A DNA stretch of 64,000 bases, from NCBI GenBank assembly GCA_002021875.1, contig CP018627.1, forward strand, positions 2,294,001-2,358,000. The letters are read 5' to 3'. The notes beneath the pieces are model-generated. The model saw only the letters and a program-made list of their open reading frames with translations. It was not told where the DNA came from and did not search any database. This DNA comes from Streptomyces hygroscopicus. Lineage in GTDB: Bacteria > Actinomycetota > Actinomycetes > Streptomycetales > Streptomycetaceae. Shown here piece by piece: positions 54,936 through 64,000 of this stretch. The position numbers and the translations under genes were made by a program. Position 1 is the stretch's first letter; every line of letters begins with the position of its first letter.

Positions 54936-56303
54936 TCAATTCTTGATGCAGATCACTTTAGACTGTGTCATTTCCTCGTAGGCGAAGCGCACTCCCTCGC
55001 GGCCCATGCTGCCATACTTGAACCCGCCGAACGGCATGGCGTCGAAGCGGTAGTCGGACGAGTCGTTGATCATGACACCTGATGCCTCGATGGAGTCGGA
55101 CATCTGCAAAGCATGGTGGAGGTTGGAAGTGAATATGCCTGCATGCAGGCTGTATTCGGTCCGGTTGGCCGCTGAGAGAGCCTCCTCGATGTCGCTGAAG
55201 CTCTGCAGGGACACGATCGGCGCGAACGCCTCCTCGGCCCACGCCAGGCAGTGCTCAGGCACGTTCTCCAGGACCGTGGGAGCGAACAGCGACCCGGTTC
55301 GTTCGTTTCCACAGAGGAGACTTGCTCCGGCTGCCAGTGCTTCGTTCACGAGCGCCTGGGCTCGCCTGGCATGGGCTTCGGTGATCATCGGTCCCATGTC
55401 GGTGCCTTCGTCCTGGGGATCGCCAGTTACCAGATTGCGGGTAGTGCGGACGAACCCCTCACGGAACTGGTCCATCGCTTTTGCCTCGACCAGAATCCGC
55501 TGGGTACCGATGCAGTTCTGTCCGGCAGCCCAGAATGCCCCTGAGACGCAGCTCTCGACAGCGTGGGGGATGTCGGTGTCCGCCATCACGAGGACCGGTG
55601 CATTGCCACCAAGATCCATTGCGAGTCGCTTCAGGCCTGCGGTCTTGGCGATGTTTTCGCCCGAGGTGAAGCCGCCGGTGAATGACACCATGCGCACCTC
55701 GCGGGCGCTGACGATGGCTCTTCCCAGTTCTGGGCCGCCGGTTGCCACGGAGATCACTTCGGGTGGCAGGCCTGCCTCGACCAGCATGTCGACAAGCCGG
55801 AGGGCGGACAGCGGGGTGAGGTCGGACGGTTTAAGAATGATGGCGTTGCCGCCAGCAACCGCCGGGCCGAGCTTGTGGGCCACCAGGTTCAGTGGGTCGT
55901 TGAAGGGCGTAATGGCGGCGATGATCCCAAGTGGCTCGCGGGTGAACCATCCGCGCCGGTTTTCCGATCCGGCGAAGGCATCGAAGGGGATCATCTCGCC
56001 GGTGTTGGTTCGGGCTTCGTGCGCCGACAGTTTGAGTGTGTTCACGCAGCGGGTGACCTCCTTCCTTGCCTGCCTGATCGTCTTGCCGGCCTCTTCCGTG
56101 ATGAGCCGGGCAAAGCTTTCGGCTGCTTCTTCGATGAGCGCGGCCGCTGATTCCAGGATCGTCGCTCGCTGATGCCTTGGGATGTTGCGGTTGCGGCCGG
56201 CGCCGATGTGGGCTCGCTTGAGGAGGGCGTCCACTGCATCGGCGCTCATGGCGGGAACGGTGCCCACCTGTACCCCGGTGAACGGGTTGACCACCGCTGT
56301 CAT
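54936..56303 (-). CDS. NAD(P)-dependent aldehyde dehydrogenase
   Basis: 455 aa. ALDH features in order: [78 protein letters not shown], catalytic Cys in [14 protein letters not shown] (about residue 262) and [20 protein letters not shown] with [20 protein letters not shown]. The usual general-base Glu of the ELGG motif is Asp here (MDLGG). The ITPFNDPLN stretch resembles phosphonoacetaldehyde, lactaldehyde and GapN-type members. The last codons adjoin IS copy E; the VICIKN ending looks natural. Confidence 0.9.
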   Translation of the reverse strand: MTAVVNPFTGVQVGTVPAMSADAVDALLKRAHIGAGRNRNIPRHQRATILESAAALIEEAAESFARLITEEAGKTIRQARKEVTRCVNTLKLSAHEARTNTGEMIPFDAFAGSENRRGWFTREPLGIIAAITPFNDPLNLVAHKLGPAVAGGNAIILKPSDLTPLSALRLVDMLVEAGLPPEVISVATGGPELGRAIVSAREVRMVSFTGGFTSGENIAKTAGLKRLAMDLGGNAPVLVMADTDIPHAVESCVSGAFWAAGQNCIGTQRILVEAKAMDQFREGFVRTTRNLVTGDPQDEGTDMGPMITEAHARRAQALVNEALAAGASLLCGNERTGSLFAPTVLENVPEHCLAWAEEAFAPIVSLQSFSDIEEALSAANRTEYSLHAGIFTSNLHHALQMSDSIEASGVMINDSSDYRFDAMPFGGFKYGSMGREGVRFAYEEMTQSKVICIKN

Positions 56304-56675
56304 GTTGGTGCTCCCTTGAGTACGTGCTCGCGTTGAAATGGCGGTGGCTGGCCGGAGCGCTCAGGACGTGTGGGGTGAGGCCGGACGGCAGCGTGTTCGT
56401 CGTCTTCCCCGTGGCCGTACGCCCTGAGCGTGCTACATGCTGTTGAGTCGGAGGGAAGTTCGGGTACTGGTTTCAGGGTGTGCGCACCGACACGCTCTGT
56501 CCGACTCGTCTCCTGGCTCGAGGTAGCTGATGATGGCATCGCATTTTGTCGGTGTTGAACGCAGGCGAATGCGAGTGGCGCGCAGTCGGAAGCCGTATCG
56601 GTTCTCATGCTTGGAAGGCGTCCGGTCGTTGTCGATGTTGGCGGGGCCGCGGTCACTCGGCTGTCGGGGCTGCGG
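56304..56675. other. Intergenic region between ALDH and PLP-enzyme genes
   Basis: About 370 bp with no supportable gene; it should carry the ALDH promoter. No clear repeat or hairpin noticed. Confidence 0.4.
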
Positions 56676-57866
56676 TCACTCGGTGGTGGTGTCAGGGAGT
56701 GTGGCGAGCCCGTTCGTGAGGTCGGCTATGAGGTCGGCTTCGTGCTCCAGACCAACGGCGAGTCGGACGAGTCCTGCGGGAACACCCGCTTCGGCAAGCT
56801 GTTCATCGGTCAGTTCGTTGGCCCACATTGCGGCGGGCTGGACGACCACTGAGCGGACACCGCCAAGGCTCGGCGAGCGGGCCGGGATGCCGAGTGTGGC
56901 GATGAGCTGCTCCGCCGCGGCGTAGCCGCCCCGGAGTTCAAAGCTCAGCAGACCGCCGTAGCCGTGCATTTGCCGTTTCGCAAGCTCGTGCTGAGGGTGG
57001 CTGGTCAGCCCCGGGTAGTTCACAGTCTTCACGGCTGGTTGGCCGGCCAGGAACTGCGCGACGGCGAGGGCGGTCCGGTTGTGCCGCTCCACCCGCATCG
57101 GCAGGGTGCGCAGGCCGCGCAGAGCGAGCCAGGCGTCGAAGGGGCTGATGACCGAGCCCACCAGGGTGTGCGTCTGCCAGATTTTGTCGATCATCTCCTT
57201 CTTGCCGAGCACGATGCCTGCCAGCACGTCCGAGTGCCCCGACAGGTATTTCGTGACGCTGTGCATGACGAGATCCACGCCGTGGTCGATGGGGCGATGG
57301 TTCACTGGCGTGGCAACTGTGTTGTCCACGAAGGTGAGGATGCCGCGTTCGCGCGCGAGCCGGGCGACTGTCGCGACGTCGGTCAGCTGGAGGAGGGGGT
57401 TGCTCGGGGTTTCGAGCATTATCAGCTTCGTATTCGGCTTGGTGGCCTTCTCGAAGGCGGTGGGGTCGGTCTGGTCAACAAGGGTCGTCTCGATGCCGAA
57501 CCGCGGGGCCACCTCCTGGAGCAGGGACAAGGTTCCGCCGTACATGCTCCGTTGGGCGACGACGTGGTCGCCGCTGTCGAGCAGTGCGAGGAGGGTCGCG
57601 GAGATCGCGCCCATGCCTGAAGCGGTCGCCAGCCCGGCTTCGGCGCCTTCGGCGGCGGCCATGATCTTCTCGAGCCTTGCCTGCGAGGGGTTGCCGTACC
57701 GCCGGTAGTAGCGTTCCGGGTTGGCGCGATTGTTCAGATCTTCAAACTCTTCGGCCGAGGCCGCCGAGAAATGCACCGACTGGTAGATGGGCGGCGCAAT
57801 GCTTGACTCGGCAGGATCGGTGTCTGCGTGCAGGAGAAGCGTCTCTAGCGTCGTGGAAGCGTCCAT
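56676..57866 (-). CDS. Cys/Met-metabolism PLP enzyme (methionine gamma-lyase/cystathionine lyase type)
   Basis: 396 aa, ATG at 57866. Family features: APPIYQSVHFSAASAEEFED, YYRRYGNPSQARLEKIMAAA, GLATASGMGAISATLLALLD, QRSMYGGTLSLLQE, ETPSNPLLQLTDVATVARLA, Asp in LTFVDNTVATP, the PLP lysine in MHSVTKYLSGHSDVLAG (about residue 208), and the C-terminal RSPSLGGVRSVVVQPAAMWA. RYGNP and SVTKYLSGHSD place it with gamma-lyases acting on sulfur amino acids; methionine gamma-lyase is a reasonable guess. A MocR-type regulator gene starts 63 bp away on the other strand. Confidence 0.9.
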   Translation of the reverse strand: MDASTTLETLLLHADTDPAESSIAPPIYQSVHFSAASAEEFEDLNNRANPERYYRRYGNPSQARLEKIMAAAEGAEAGLATASGMGAISATLLALLDSGDHVVAQRSMYGGTLSLLQEVAPRFGIETTLVDQTDPTAFEKATKPNTKLIMLETPSNPLLQLTDVATVARLARERGILTFVDNTVATPVNHRPIDHGVDLVMHSVTKYLSGHSDVLAGIVLGKKEMIDKIWQTHTLVGSVISPFDAWLALRGLRTLPMRVERHNRTALAVAQFLAGQPAVKTVNYPGLTSHPQHELAKRQMHGYGGLLSFELRGGYAAAEQLIATLGIPARSPSLGGVRSVVVQPAAMWANELTDEQLAEAGVPAGLVRLAVGLEHEADLIADLTNGLATLPDTTTE

Positions 57867-57886
57867 TGCTGTAGTGTTTCCCGAAG

Positions 57887-57926
57887 TGGACTGCTATTCA
57901 ATATCCACCCAGGGGGCGATTGGACT
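57887..57926. promoter_or_regulatory. Direct repeats in the PLP enzyme/MocR intergenic region
   Basis: TGGACTGCTATTCAA at 57887 and TGGACTCTAATGAA at 57921, spaced 34 bp. MocR regulators typically bind direct repeats in such divergent regions. The second copy overlaps the MocR start. Confidence 0.35.
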
Positions 57927-57929
57927 CTA

Positions 57930-58250
57930 ATGAATCTGCAGAGTGTGGTAGCTGGGCTCGGCGATTGGTCTACGGGCCAGGGGCCGCTGTACCAGCGTCT
58001 GGCTGACAGCCTCCGGAACTCGATTCGTCACGGTGTTCTCGGCGCCGGTTCAAGGCTTCCCTCAGAGCGTGATCTCGCCCGGTCGCTGGGTACCAGTCGA
58101 ACGACCATCATTGCTGCCTACCGGCTGCTCCGTGACGACGGCCTGCTGGAAAGCACCCGTGGGAGCGGGACACGGGTGACCGCCTCCGGCTCCGGCGTCG
58201 GGCCCGCCGTCCCGCTCTTGCTGGGCGGTACTGCAACGGCCGTAACCCAC
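57930..58250 (+). pseudogene. MocR/GntR-type regulator, 3'-truncated
   Basis: The N-terminal winged helix is complete: GPLYQRLADSLRNSIRHGVL, GSRLPSERDLARSLGTSRTT and IIAAYRLLRDDGLLESTRGS-GTRV. After about residue 105 the sequence runs into a recombinase fragment on the other strand. The aminotransferase-like domain (about 350 aa) is lost. Being divergent from the PLP enzyme gene, it was most likely that gene's regulator. Confidence 0.75.
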
Positions 58251-58490
58251 TCTCGTGGGCTTCGTGGTGGCCTCGGGCGCGGCGGCGTCGATGGCCGGGC
58301 CCATCTCCCACACGCGGCCAGGCCCGCGGTCGGCGGGGGCGCGGACTTCGAGCTCGGCGCAGAGCCGGGGGACGAGTATGAAGCGGGGGGTGTGGTACTT
58401 GGGGGCGAATTTGCCGCCGCGGGTGCGGCAGGTACTTCCGGCGGGCACTTCACAGGTGGGGCAGTCGAACTGGGCAACGACGCGGCCGGT
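58215..58490 (-). pseudogene. Serine recombinase with N-terminal zinc-finger-like part, 5' fragment
   Basis: Minus strand: VAQFDCPTCEVPAGSTCRTR, GGKFAPKYHTPRFILVPRLC, then RVGYGRCSTAQQE, which is the start of a resolvase-type catalytic domain (GYxRxST). Cut right after that motif by the MocR remnant. Confidence 0.6.
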
Positions 58491-58719
58491 TTATCGAGCT
58501 GGGACACGTCGCAGAAGTTATCGCTGGGGACTTTATGCGAAAGCTGTTTTGCGAGAGGTTGTGAGAACGAAGATCAGAGACAAACCGGACACGGTCCGGT
58601 GAGGGTCCGTGGCCTCTCAAAACTACTCATTTCTGCGAGCGCGAAGCGTGACCCTTTTACAAAGGCTCATCATGCGGCTGTGGTCGGGCCGTCCTCGATC
58701 TGGTCTCCACCCGCGTCAG

Positions 58720-58965
58720 GGTCCCCCAAGTTCGAGAACGCCCTCGCGACCGCCCAGGCAGATCAAGGCCCGCGCCCCGCACTGCCGCGTCATCCCGACG
58801 GTGTACGAGATGAAACAGCTGGGCCGCGGCGCCGCTGGACTTACCGCGCTCGTCGACGACTTCAGCGTCCACAGCGTGGTCCCGCAGATGTTCGCCGGAC
58901 CGCTCGCCGGGATCCACGACCCGGCCGGACCCCTGCCGGACGGCTTTGCCAAGCTGAAGAGATGA
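58720..58965 (+). pseudogene. Serine recombinase catalytic fragment
   Basis: FENALATAQ, then IKARAPHCRVIPTVYEMKQL, GRGAAGLTALVDDFSVHSVV and MFAGPLAGIHDPAGP. This is the middle of a resolvase catalytic domain (KRLGR-like and GIYDPTG-like motifs, both altered). No start or C-terminal DNA-binding part. Confidence 0.6.
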
Positions 58966-58981
58966 TGATGAAGGAGGTGGC

Positions 58982-61129
58982 GTGATCAACGACGGGAATT
59001 CCCGCCTCGGTGAGTTCAGCGCCCGGCTGGAGAGCGACGACATCGACGTCGTCCGGAAGGCTCTGGACGATTACCAGTCGGCGCAGGCGGACACCAGGTG
59101 GGGTGTGGACAACCCCTACTGGCCGCTGGCCAACGAGGTGCGCTTCGCCGCCCGAGATCTTCTCGGGCGTCCTCCGTCCGGCCGCGGCCACTCGAGCGCT
59201 CTCACGGTGATGTCGCATCTCGCCGAGGAGGAGGACGCGGACTTGATCGCCGACGCCCTCGAAGGCGCCCCGGACGCCGAGGTGCGGGAGATGGCGCTTC
59301 TCGCGGCCGGCACCGCCCTCGCGGAGAGTGAGGAGCCGAACCGGCGCCTGCTGGCGCTGATCACCGCCATGGTGCTGGACGAGGGCCTCGCCGTGCGGGA
59401 TCGCAGGGACGCCATGCAGGCCCTGGACGATGTGGATCTCCCGGAGGTCGAGGACCTCATCGTCCGTCTCACCGAATCGTCCGAACTGGAACTCCAGGTG
59501 TACGCGGCGGGTTGTCTCGCGACGCCCCTGCGGCTCCGCGTCCACCGCGACCGCGTCACGCGGCTCGCGAAGTCCTGGCCGAAGGGGGCGGGTTGGGAGG
59601 CCGAGCACATTCGTCGCCAAGCGCTCGAAGGCTTCCATAGCACCTACTGGAAGGACACCGAGCTGGACGATCCGGTACTCCGGAAGGCTCATGACGAGCT
59701 GATGTTCCCGCTCAGCGACGAGGGATGCCTGCGGGCGTTCGCCACCCTGCTGCGCAGCGAGGACCCGGTCGCCGTGGGCATCGCGATCGACCATTACGAG
59801 TCCTCAAAGGGGCTGAGCCATGTCCTGGAGGACGAGGAACGTGCCGAGGCCTACCTGCCCGAGGTGCTGGCCCGCGCTCGTGAGGTGCTCCGGCGGCCGA
59901 TGTCTCCCGCCGAGGTGAGCGCCCTGAACATGATCGGGACGCGGCACACCGAACCCGGCGACGCCGAGCTCCTGCTGGACGTCCTCCTGCGCACCGACTC
60001 GGACGCGGTGCGCAAGGAGGCCGTCTGGATGGCTTACGGCGTGCTCGACGAGGCCGAGGTGAAGGACGAGCGGCTCGTCGCCGCCCTGGGCGACCTGGTC
60101 TTCGACCCGTCCGTCGGCTTCTACGGCACGAAGGAGACGGCGATCCGCGTCCTGGCCGACAGCCTCGGCGCGGACGCCGACGACATTCTCCTGCGGGCGC
60201 TGCGCGAGGGTGAGCCGAAGGTGCAGGCCCACGCGGCGTATTACCTGGTCAGGACGGGAGGCGTGGATCGGCACCGCGCCATCGTGGAGGAGGTCGCCGA
60301 GAGCTGGGGCGACCGACCTCCCCAGCATCCATGGGGCGAGGACCCCATTGAGCTGATCTTCGGCAAGCCGCACAGCGTCCACTGGGAAGGACACCGGCTG
60401 GCGGACCCGGACCTGTATCGCGCCCACAAGAGGCTGCGGGCTCCCACGGTGGACGAGTCGTATCACCAGGCGCTTCGCGCGCTGCTCGAAAGCGACGACC
60501 AGGCGGCCGTGGGCATCGCCCTCGACCACTGGTGGAGTCCCGACGGCGCCGTGAAGCGGGGCGGCGAAAAAGCGCGTGAACCGGAGAGGTCACTCGTCCT
60601 CGATCGCATCCGGGAGGTGCTGCGGCAGCCTCCCTCACCGGCCGGGCTCAGCCGCGAGTACGGGCCCGAGGCCATGCACCTCACCGCACTGTCGGCGCTG
60701 AACGTCGTGGCAGCGGAAGAGCCGTCCCTGCTGGCCAAGGTTGTGGGAGCCGCTGCGAGCGATCACGTCCGCAAGCGGGCTCTTTATGTGGTGGAAGCGG
60801 TGTTCAAGGACGCGGAGGACACTGACCTACGGATCGTCGAGGCGCTGGGGAAGGTCGCCTGCGACGCGAACGTGCCGTTGAACGACCGCGTCAGGGCACT
60901 GGAACTGCTGGACGAGTCTCCGGGGACCAACTCCGTGGAGGCGCTCGTTCGGGCGACGCGCTGCCCCGAGATAGAGGTTCAAGCGGCTGCGGCGTGGGGG
61001 CTGATGTGGGAAGAGGTCATCGAGGACCATCGCCCTCTGCTCGAGGAGCTGAGCGCGAGCTGGCCCGTGGAGGACGCCCCGTGGGAGGTCACGCGGGTGC
61101 GGGAGTCGCTCAACGCCGCTGAGGAGTGA
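58982..61129 (+). CDS. HEAT-repeat protein, 715 aa
   Basis: GTG start right after GGAGGTGGC. The entire protein is built of paired helices with HEAT-type repeats, e.g. ADLIADALEGAPDAEVREMA, DLIVRLTESSELELQVYAAG, LLDVLLRTDSDAVRKEAVWM, ILLRALREGEPKVQAHAAYY and ALVRATRCPEIEVQAAAAWG. It contains an internal duplication: the region around DPVAVGIAIDHYESSKG recurs as DQAAVGIALDHWWSPDG. Very acidic, no signal peptide or enzyme domain. Large HEAT proteins of this kind serve as binding or immunity proteins next to toxins. Its neighbours are recombinase fragments, so context is not decisive. Confidence 0.75.
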   Translation: MINDGNSRLGEFSARLESDDIDVVRKALDDYQSAQADTRWGVDNPYWPLANEVRFAARDLLGRPPSGRGHSSALTVMSHLAEEEDADLIADALEGAPDAEVREMALLAAGTALAESEEPNRRLLALITAMVLDEGLAVRDRRDAMQALDDVDLPEVEDLIVRLTESSELELQVYAAGCLATPLRLRVHRDRVTRLAKSWPKGAGWEAEHIRRQALEGFHSTYWKDTELDDPVLRKAHDELMFPLSDEGCLRAFATLLRSEDPVAVGIAIDHYESSKGLSHVLEDEERAEAYLPEVLARAREVLRRPMSPAEVSALNMIGTRHTEPGDAELLLDVLLRTDSDAVRKEAVWMAYGVLDEAEVKDERLVAALGDLVFDPSVGFYGTKETAIRVLADSLGADADDILLRALREGEPKVQAHAAYYLVRTGGVDRHRAIVEEVAESWGDRPPQHPWGEDPIELIFGKPHSVHWEGHRLADPDLYRAHKRLRAPTVDESYHQALRALLESDDQAAVGIALDHWWSPDGAVKRGGEKAREPERSLVLDRIREVLRQPPSPAGLSREYGPEAMHLTALSALNVVAAEEPSLLAKVVGAAASDHVRKRALYVVEAVFKDAEDTDLRIVEALGKVACDANVPLNDRVRALELLDESPGTNSVEALVRATRCPEIEVQAAAAWGLMWEEVIEDHRPLLEELSASWPVEDAPWEVTRVRESLNAAEE

Positions 61130-61400
61130 GGCGGGCCGCGCGTGTATGCAGGTAACGCATGGCGCGGGAAGCTCGTGGGTCTGAACGAAATCCGCTGGTC
61201 GGCAACCGACCCCCCACTCACCTCCACGCTGGCCGCCGACTGAGGGAGGCAGAGTTGTGACCGTCACGGCGGACACTGGCGATGACGGCTGCCGCCTGCG
61301 GCTGCCCCGGCTGAGCCGCAGACCCGTACGCTCCAGACGCCCGGACGGGGCCCAAAGTCCTGGCCCGGACACCAGGGATCAAGTAACCCACTGGTAACTT

Positions 61401-62417
61401 TCAGAGCTTCGTGACTGCGGTCTTCTTCGGCTGGCGAGGCACGGTCCTGGACTTGTCGAGGTGCCCGTACACTGTCGACCGGGGCACATCGAACATGTCG
61501 GCGATCTGCTGGACGGTCTTCTCCCGCTCGTCGTAGAGCCGTTGGGCGAGCGCGGCCTGGTCCTCGGTGAGCTTCGGCCGGCGTCCGCCGACCCGCCCCC
61601 GGGCCCGCGCGGAGGCGATTTCGTCGTTCGTGTTCGCCACAATTAGGGCCCGTCTTCAAAGATTATCCGGACAGTGGATCATGGTGGGGTGATACGCCGC
61701 CATGAACTCACCGGCTCTGAGTGGGAGTTACTCGCTCCTTTGATACCGCGGGCCGCGACAGGCCGACCTCGGGTGGCGGACCGGCAGGTCATCAATGGCA
61801 TGGTCTACAAGATCCGTACCGGGATTGCGTGGCGTGACCTGCCGGAACGCTACGGGCCATGGAAGACGGTGTACACCCGCTTCCGCCGCTAGGCGCTCGA
61901 CGGCGTGTTCACCCAGGCGTTACAGCAGATCCAGGCCCGGGTGGACGCCGCCGGTGACATCGACTGGCTCGTCCAGATCGACTCCACCGTCGTCCGGGCC
62001 CACCAGCACGGAGCCGCGACCGGCCGAAAAGGGGGAGGCACCGGCAGGACGAACCGGACGATCACGCCATCGGTCGATCCCGAGGAGGACTGACGACCAA
62101 AGTCCATCTCGCCTGCGACGGCAAGAGTCGTCCTCTTGCCATTCTCGTGACACCGGGCCAGCGTCACGACAGCATTTGTGCACGGACTCTGCTGGAGCGG
62201 ATTCGCGTCCCGCGCACCGGCCTTGGCCGGCCACGCTGCAGGCCCGCCCATGTGATCGCAGACAAGGCATACAGCTGAGCTTCGGGCGGGACGCCTTCGC
62301 GCCGCTGGCGACGTCGACGTGGATGTCGCCACGGTCGACGCCGTGGCGGAGGAGCGCGTCGATCTGATGATCAGGGTTCTGGTCGGCCGTCGAGGTGCGG
62401 CAGTAGCCGATGAGCAT
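61401..62417 (-). pseudogene. Serine resolvase, split by an IS5-family copy
   Basis: The start is at 62417: MLIGYCRTSTADQNPDHQID then ALLRHGVDRGDIHVD and DVASGAKASRP, ending near 62280. The end lies at 61640-61401: ARARGRVGGRRPKLTEDQAA, LAQRLYDEREKTVQQIADMF and DVPRSTVYGHLDK, the Hin-like helix-turn-helix. The 632-bp IS piece sits in between, and the middle of the catalytic domain is missing. Confidence 0.8.
61646..62277 (+). mobile_element. IS5-family element, truncated second copy
   Basis: Starts GGGCCCGTCTTCAAAG, one base different from the end of the element at 53088, after a TTA flank. It codes RRHELTGSEWELLAPLIPRA up to FRR, then TAG at 61890, then VFTQALQQIQARVDAAGDID and on to VIADKAYS. 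The right third and right end are missing. Confidence 0.8.
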
Positions 62418-62511
62418 CGTCGAAAACTACCCGAAGGACCGTTCTCCGACGTTGATTCCCGACGCGAGTTACCGACACTGCCCACCTGCGGGTTCCTGTT
62501 CAGCAGGGTGA

Positions 62512-63580
62512 GTGTCGGCAGACGAATGGCACCCTCAAGTGATCAATGCACCACCCACGGATGATCATGTGATCGTGGAGGCACAGGTGCGTGACTACGG
62601 GTTTTCGCCAGCTCAACAGGATGAGATCTGGAGACGCTGGCGTGAGGGGCAGTCGTTCAGCTTGATCGGGCGGGCGCTCGGGGCACCGATGCATCACGCC
62701 CGCCGGTTCCTGTACCAGACCGGCGGCGTCCGCCTCACCCCGCAGACGCGATCACAGCGGCATCTGACGGACAGCGAGCGCGAGGAGATATCCCGCGGCA
62801 TCGCCGCCGGAGAATCTGCCCGACAGTTGGCCCGGCGACTGGGCAGATCACCTTCGACCGTCTCCCGTGAGATCGCCCGCAATGGCGGCCGGGACCGCTA
62901 CCGTGCCGCGTCCGCCGATGCGGCTGCCTACGCACGTGGGCGCCGACCTAAGCAGGCCAAGCTCGCCCAACGGCGCGCTCTGCGTGCCCTGGTGGGGGCC
63001 AAGCTGGCTCTGTGCTGGTCGCCTGAACAGATCGCAGGATCTGCGACGTCAGTTCCCCGGTGACGACTCCCTGCAGATATCGCACGAAGCGATCTACCTC
63101 TCGCTCTACGACCCTCGCCGGCGCCACGCGATCGACCGCAACCTCACCCAGCGGCTTCGGTCAGCCAGGCCCATGCGCCGCCCGAAAATCGCCCGCCGAC
63201 CCACCGGGCGGGTCATCATCCGCGGCATGGTGTCCATCAACGCCTGCCCCGCCGAGGTCGAGAACCGCAAGGTTCCCGGCCATTGGGAGGGCGACCTCGT
63301 GATGGGCATCCGGCCCTCGGCGGTCGCCACGCTCGTCGAGCGCACCAGCCGCTACACGGCCATCGTTGCGCTGCCGGACGGCATCAAGGCTGAGCAGGTC
63401 ACTCCGCACCTCACCAGGAGTCTTCTCGACATCCCGCCCCAGTTGCGGCGGACGCTCACCTGGGACCGGGGTCGAGAGATGGCCGAGCACCAGGCCATCA
63501 CCGCCGAGACCGGATTGCCGATCTACCTCTGCAAGCCGCGCAGCCCGTGGCAGCGCGGCACCAACGAGAACGCCTATTGG
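62512..63580 (+). pseudogene. IS30-family transposase, frameshifted and 3'-truncated
   Basis: First frame: AQQDEIWRRWREGQSFSLIG, helix-turn-helix ARQLARRLGRSPSTVSREIA, YRAASADAAAYARGRRPKQA and LCWSPEQIAG. The frame shifts near 63040, and QISHEAIYLSLYDPRRRHAI, VENRKVPGHWEGDLVMGIRP, TLVERTSRYTAIVALPDGIK and PWQRGTNENA follow, with the DDE residues (GDLV, the WDRG region, NENA). It ends at NENA, where the normal NRLLRQY should follow. Confidence 0.82.
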
Positions 63581-63823
63581 TGCAGTCTTGGCGGGCCGGC
63601 CTCCTTCGACGGGAGAGGTCCGGTGGGACCGCTGGGTGACTCGGAGAACACGTGCCAGAAGGCTTTCCGTTGATATGTCCACGGCGGTCCACAGGGCGAG
63701 AGCCCTGGCCGGGAGTGACTTGATAGAAGCCTGCTGAGCTGTCAACCCGCAATAGGTCTGTCCCCTGGCCGGGGCCCTCGCATCTGTCCCGTCATCCGTG
63801 GCAACAGACAAGAGGACAACTCG

Positions 63824-64000
63824 ATGGTGACAGTGGGGATCGACCCGCACAAGCACGTCCACGTTGCCGTAGCAGTCGGCGCCGACGGCAAGCGGCTGAG
63901 TCGGCCGCTGACGGTCAAGAACGACGCGGTCTTGATCAGTGTGCTTTTCAAGTGGATCCGTTCGATCGCCGACGGTATGCCGGTCATCTGGGCTATCGAG
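63824..64000 (+). CDS. IS110-family transposase, N-terminus (runs off the window)
   Basis: 59 codons from the ATG at 63824: MVTVGIDPHKHVHVAVAVGA, then KRLSRPLTVKNDAVLISVLF and MPVIWAIE at the edge. GIDPHKHVHVA and AIE supply the first Asp and Glu of the DEDD active site. It differs from the IS110 at 17966 and is cut by the end of the sequence. Confidence 0.8.
   Translation, partial: MVTVGIDPHKHVHVAVAVGADGKRLSRPLTVKNDAVLISVLFKWIRSIADGMPVIWAIE

Overview
The window reads as high-GC actinobacterial DNA, almost certainly Streptomyces: GTG starts are frequent, and the gene types (SpoIIE-type phosphatase, RidA, IclR/GntR/LysR/MocR regulators, IS5/IS6/IS21/IS110/IS630/IS701 elements) fit that genus. 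It is an accessory region of the kind found on chromosome arms or large linear plasmids. Intact genes sit between many truncated genes, nested insertion sequences, group II intron pieces and recombinase fragments. I saw no rRNA, tRNA or CRISPR array.

Layout. 0-3 kb: small secreted protein, IS701 remnant, intact IclR regulator, frameshifted GntR regulator. 3.2-5.8 kb: IS21-type element with a frameshifted istB. 5.9-9.2 kb: orphan small genes, a fragment of a STAND/WD40-type protein, and an immunity-like gene (8592-9185). 9.2-11.1 kb: an IS6 element split by an intact IS5-type element. 11-17.7 kb: the most complete unusual system, a divergent locus coding for a large protein of about 840-918 aa, a metallopeptidase-like/VWA protein and a tandem AAA+ ATPase. 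17.7-22.1 kb: IS701 remnant, IS110, phosphodiesterase fragment, LysR regulator, broken IS5-type copy. 22.3-31.4 kb: a metabolic island (TPP-dependent E1 alpha/beta, M24 peptidase-like protein, POT transporter, RidA, class V aminotransferase, SDR) whose outer members are broken. 32-42 kb: integrase fragments, further IS5-type copies, two toxin/immunity-like remnants and a sensor SpoIIE phosphatase. 42-48.9 kb: a knot of IS elements and group II introns placed inside transposase genes. 49-57.9 kb: amino-acid permease, broken hydrolase and binding-protein genes, a split IS630, aldehyde dehydrogenase, a Cys/Met-type PLP enzyme and a truncated divergent MocR regulator. 58-64 kb: recombinase fragments, a 715-aa HEAT-repeat protein, a resolvase split by an IS, IS30 and the start of an IS110.

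Two ideas tie the window together. First, three unlinked places (8.6, 33.8 and 41.4 kb) show the same junction: an immunity-like gene followed immediately by a gene starting MTRYADIP, whose longest copy resembles a contractile-injection-system tube/adaptor protein. At two of them a short open frame that looks like the end of a toxin precedes the immunity-like gene. I read these as decayed, IS-scattered effector/immunity cassettes. Second, a similar 18-bp TTTC..CTAT..GAAA-type site lies upstream of the IclR gene, the class III aminotransferase remnant and the E1 operon, which suggests a common regulator for the metabolic island. All family assignments come from reading motifs by eye; no database search was run.
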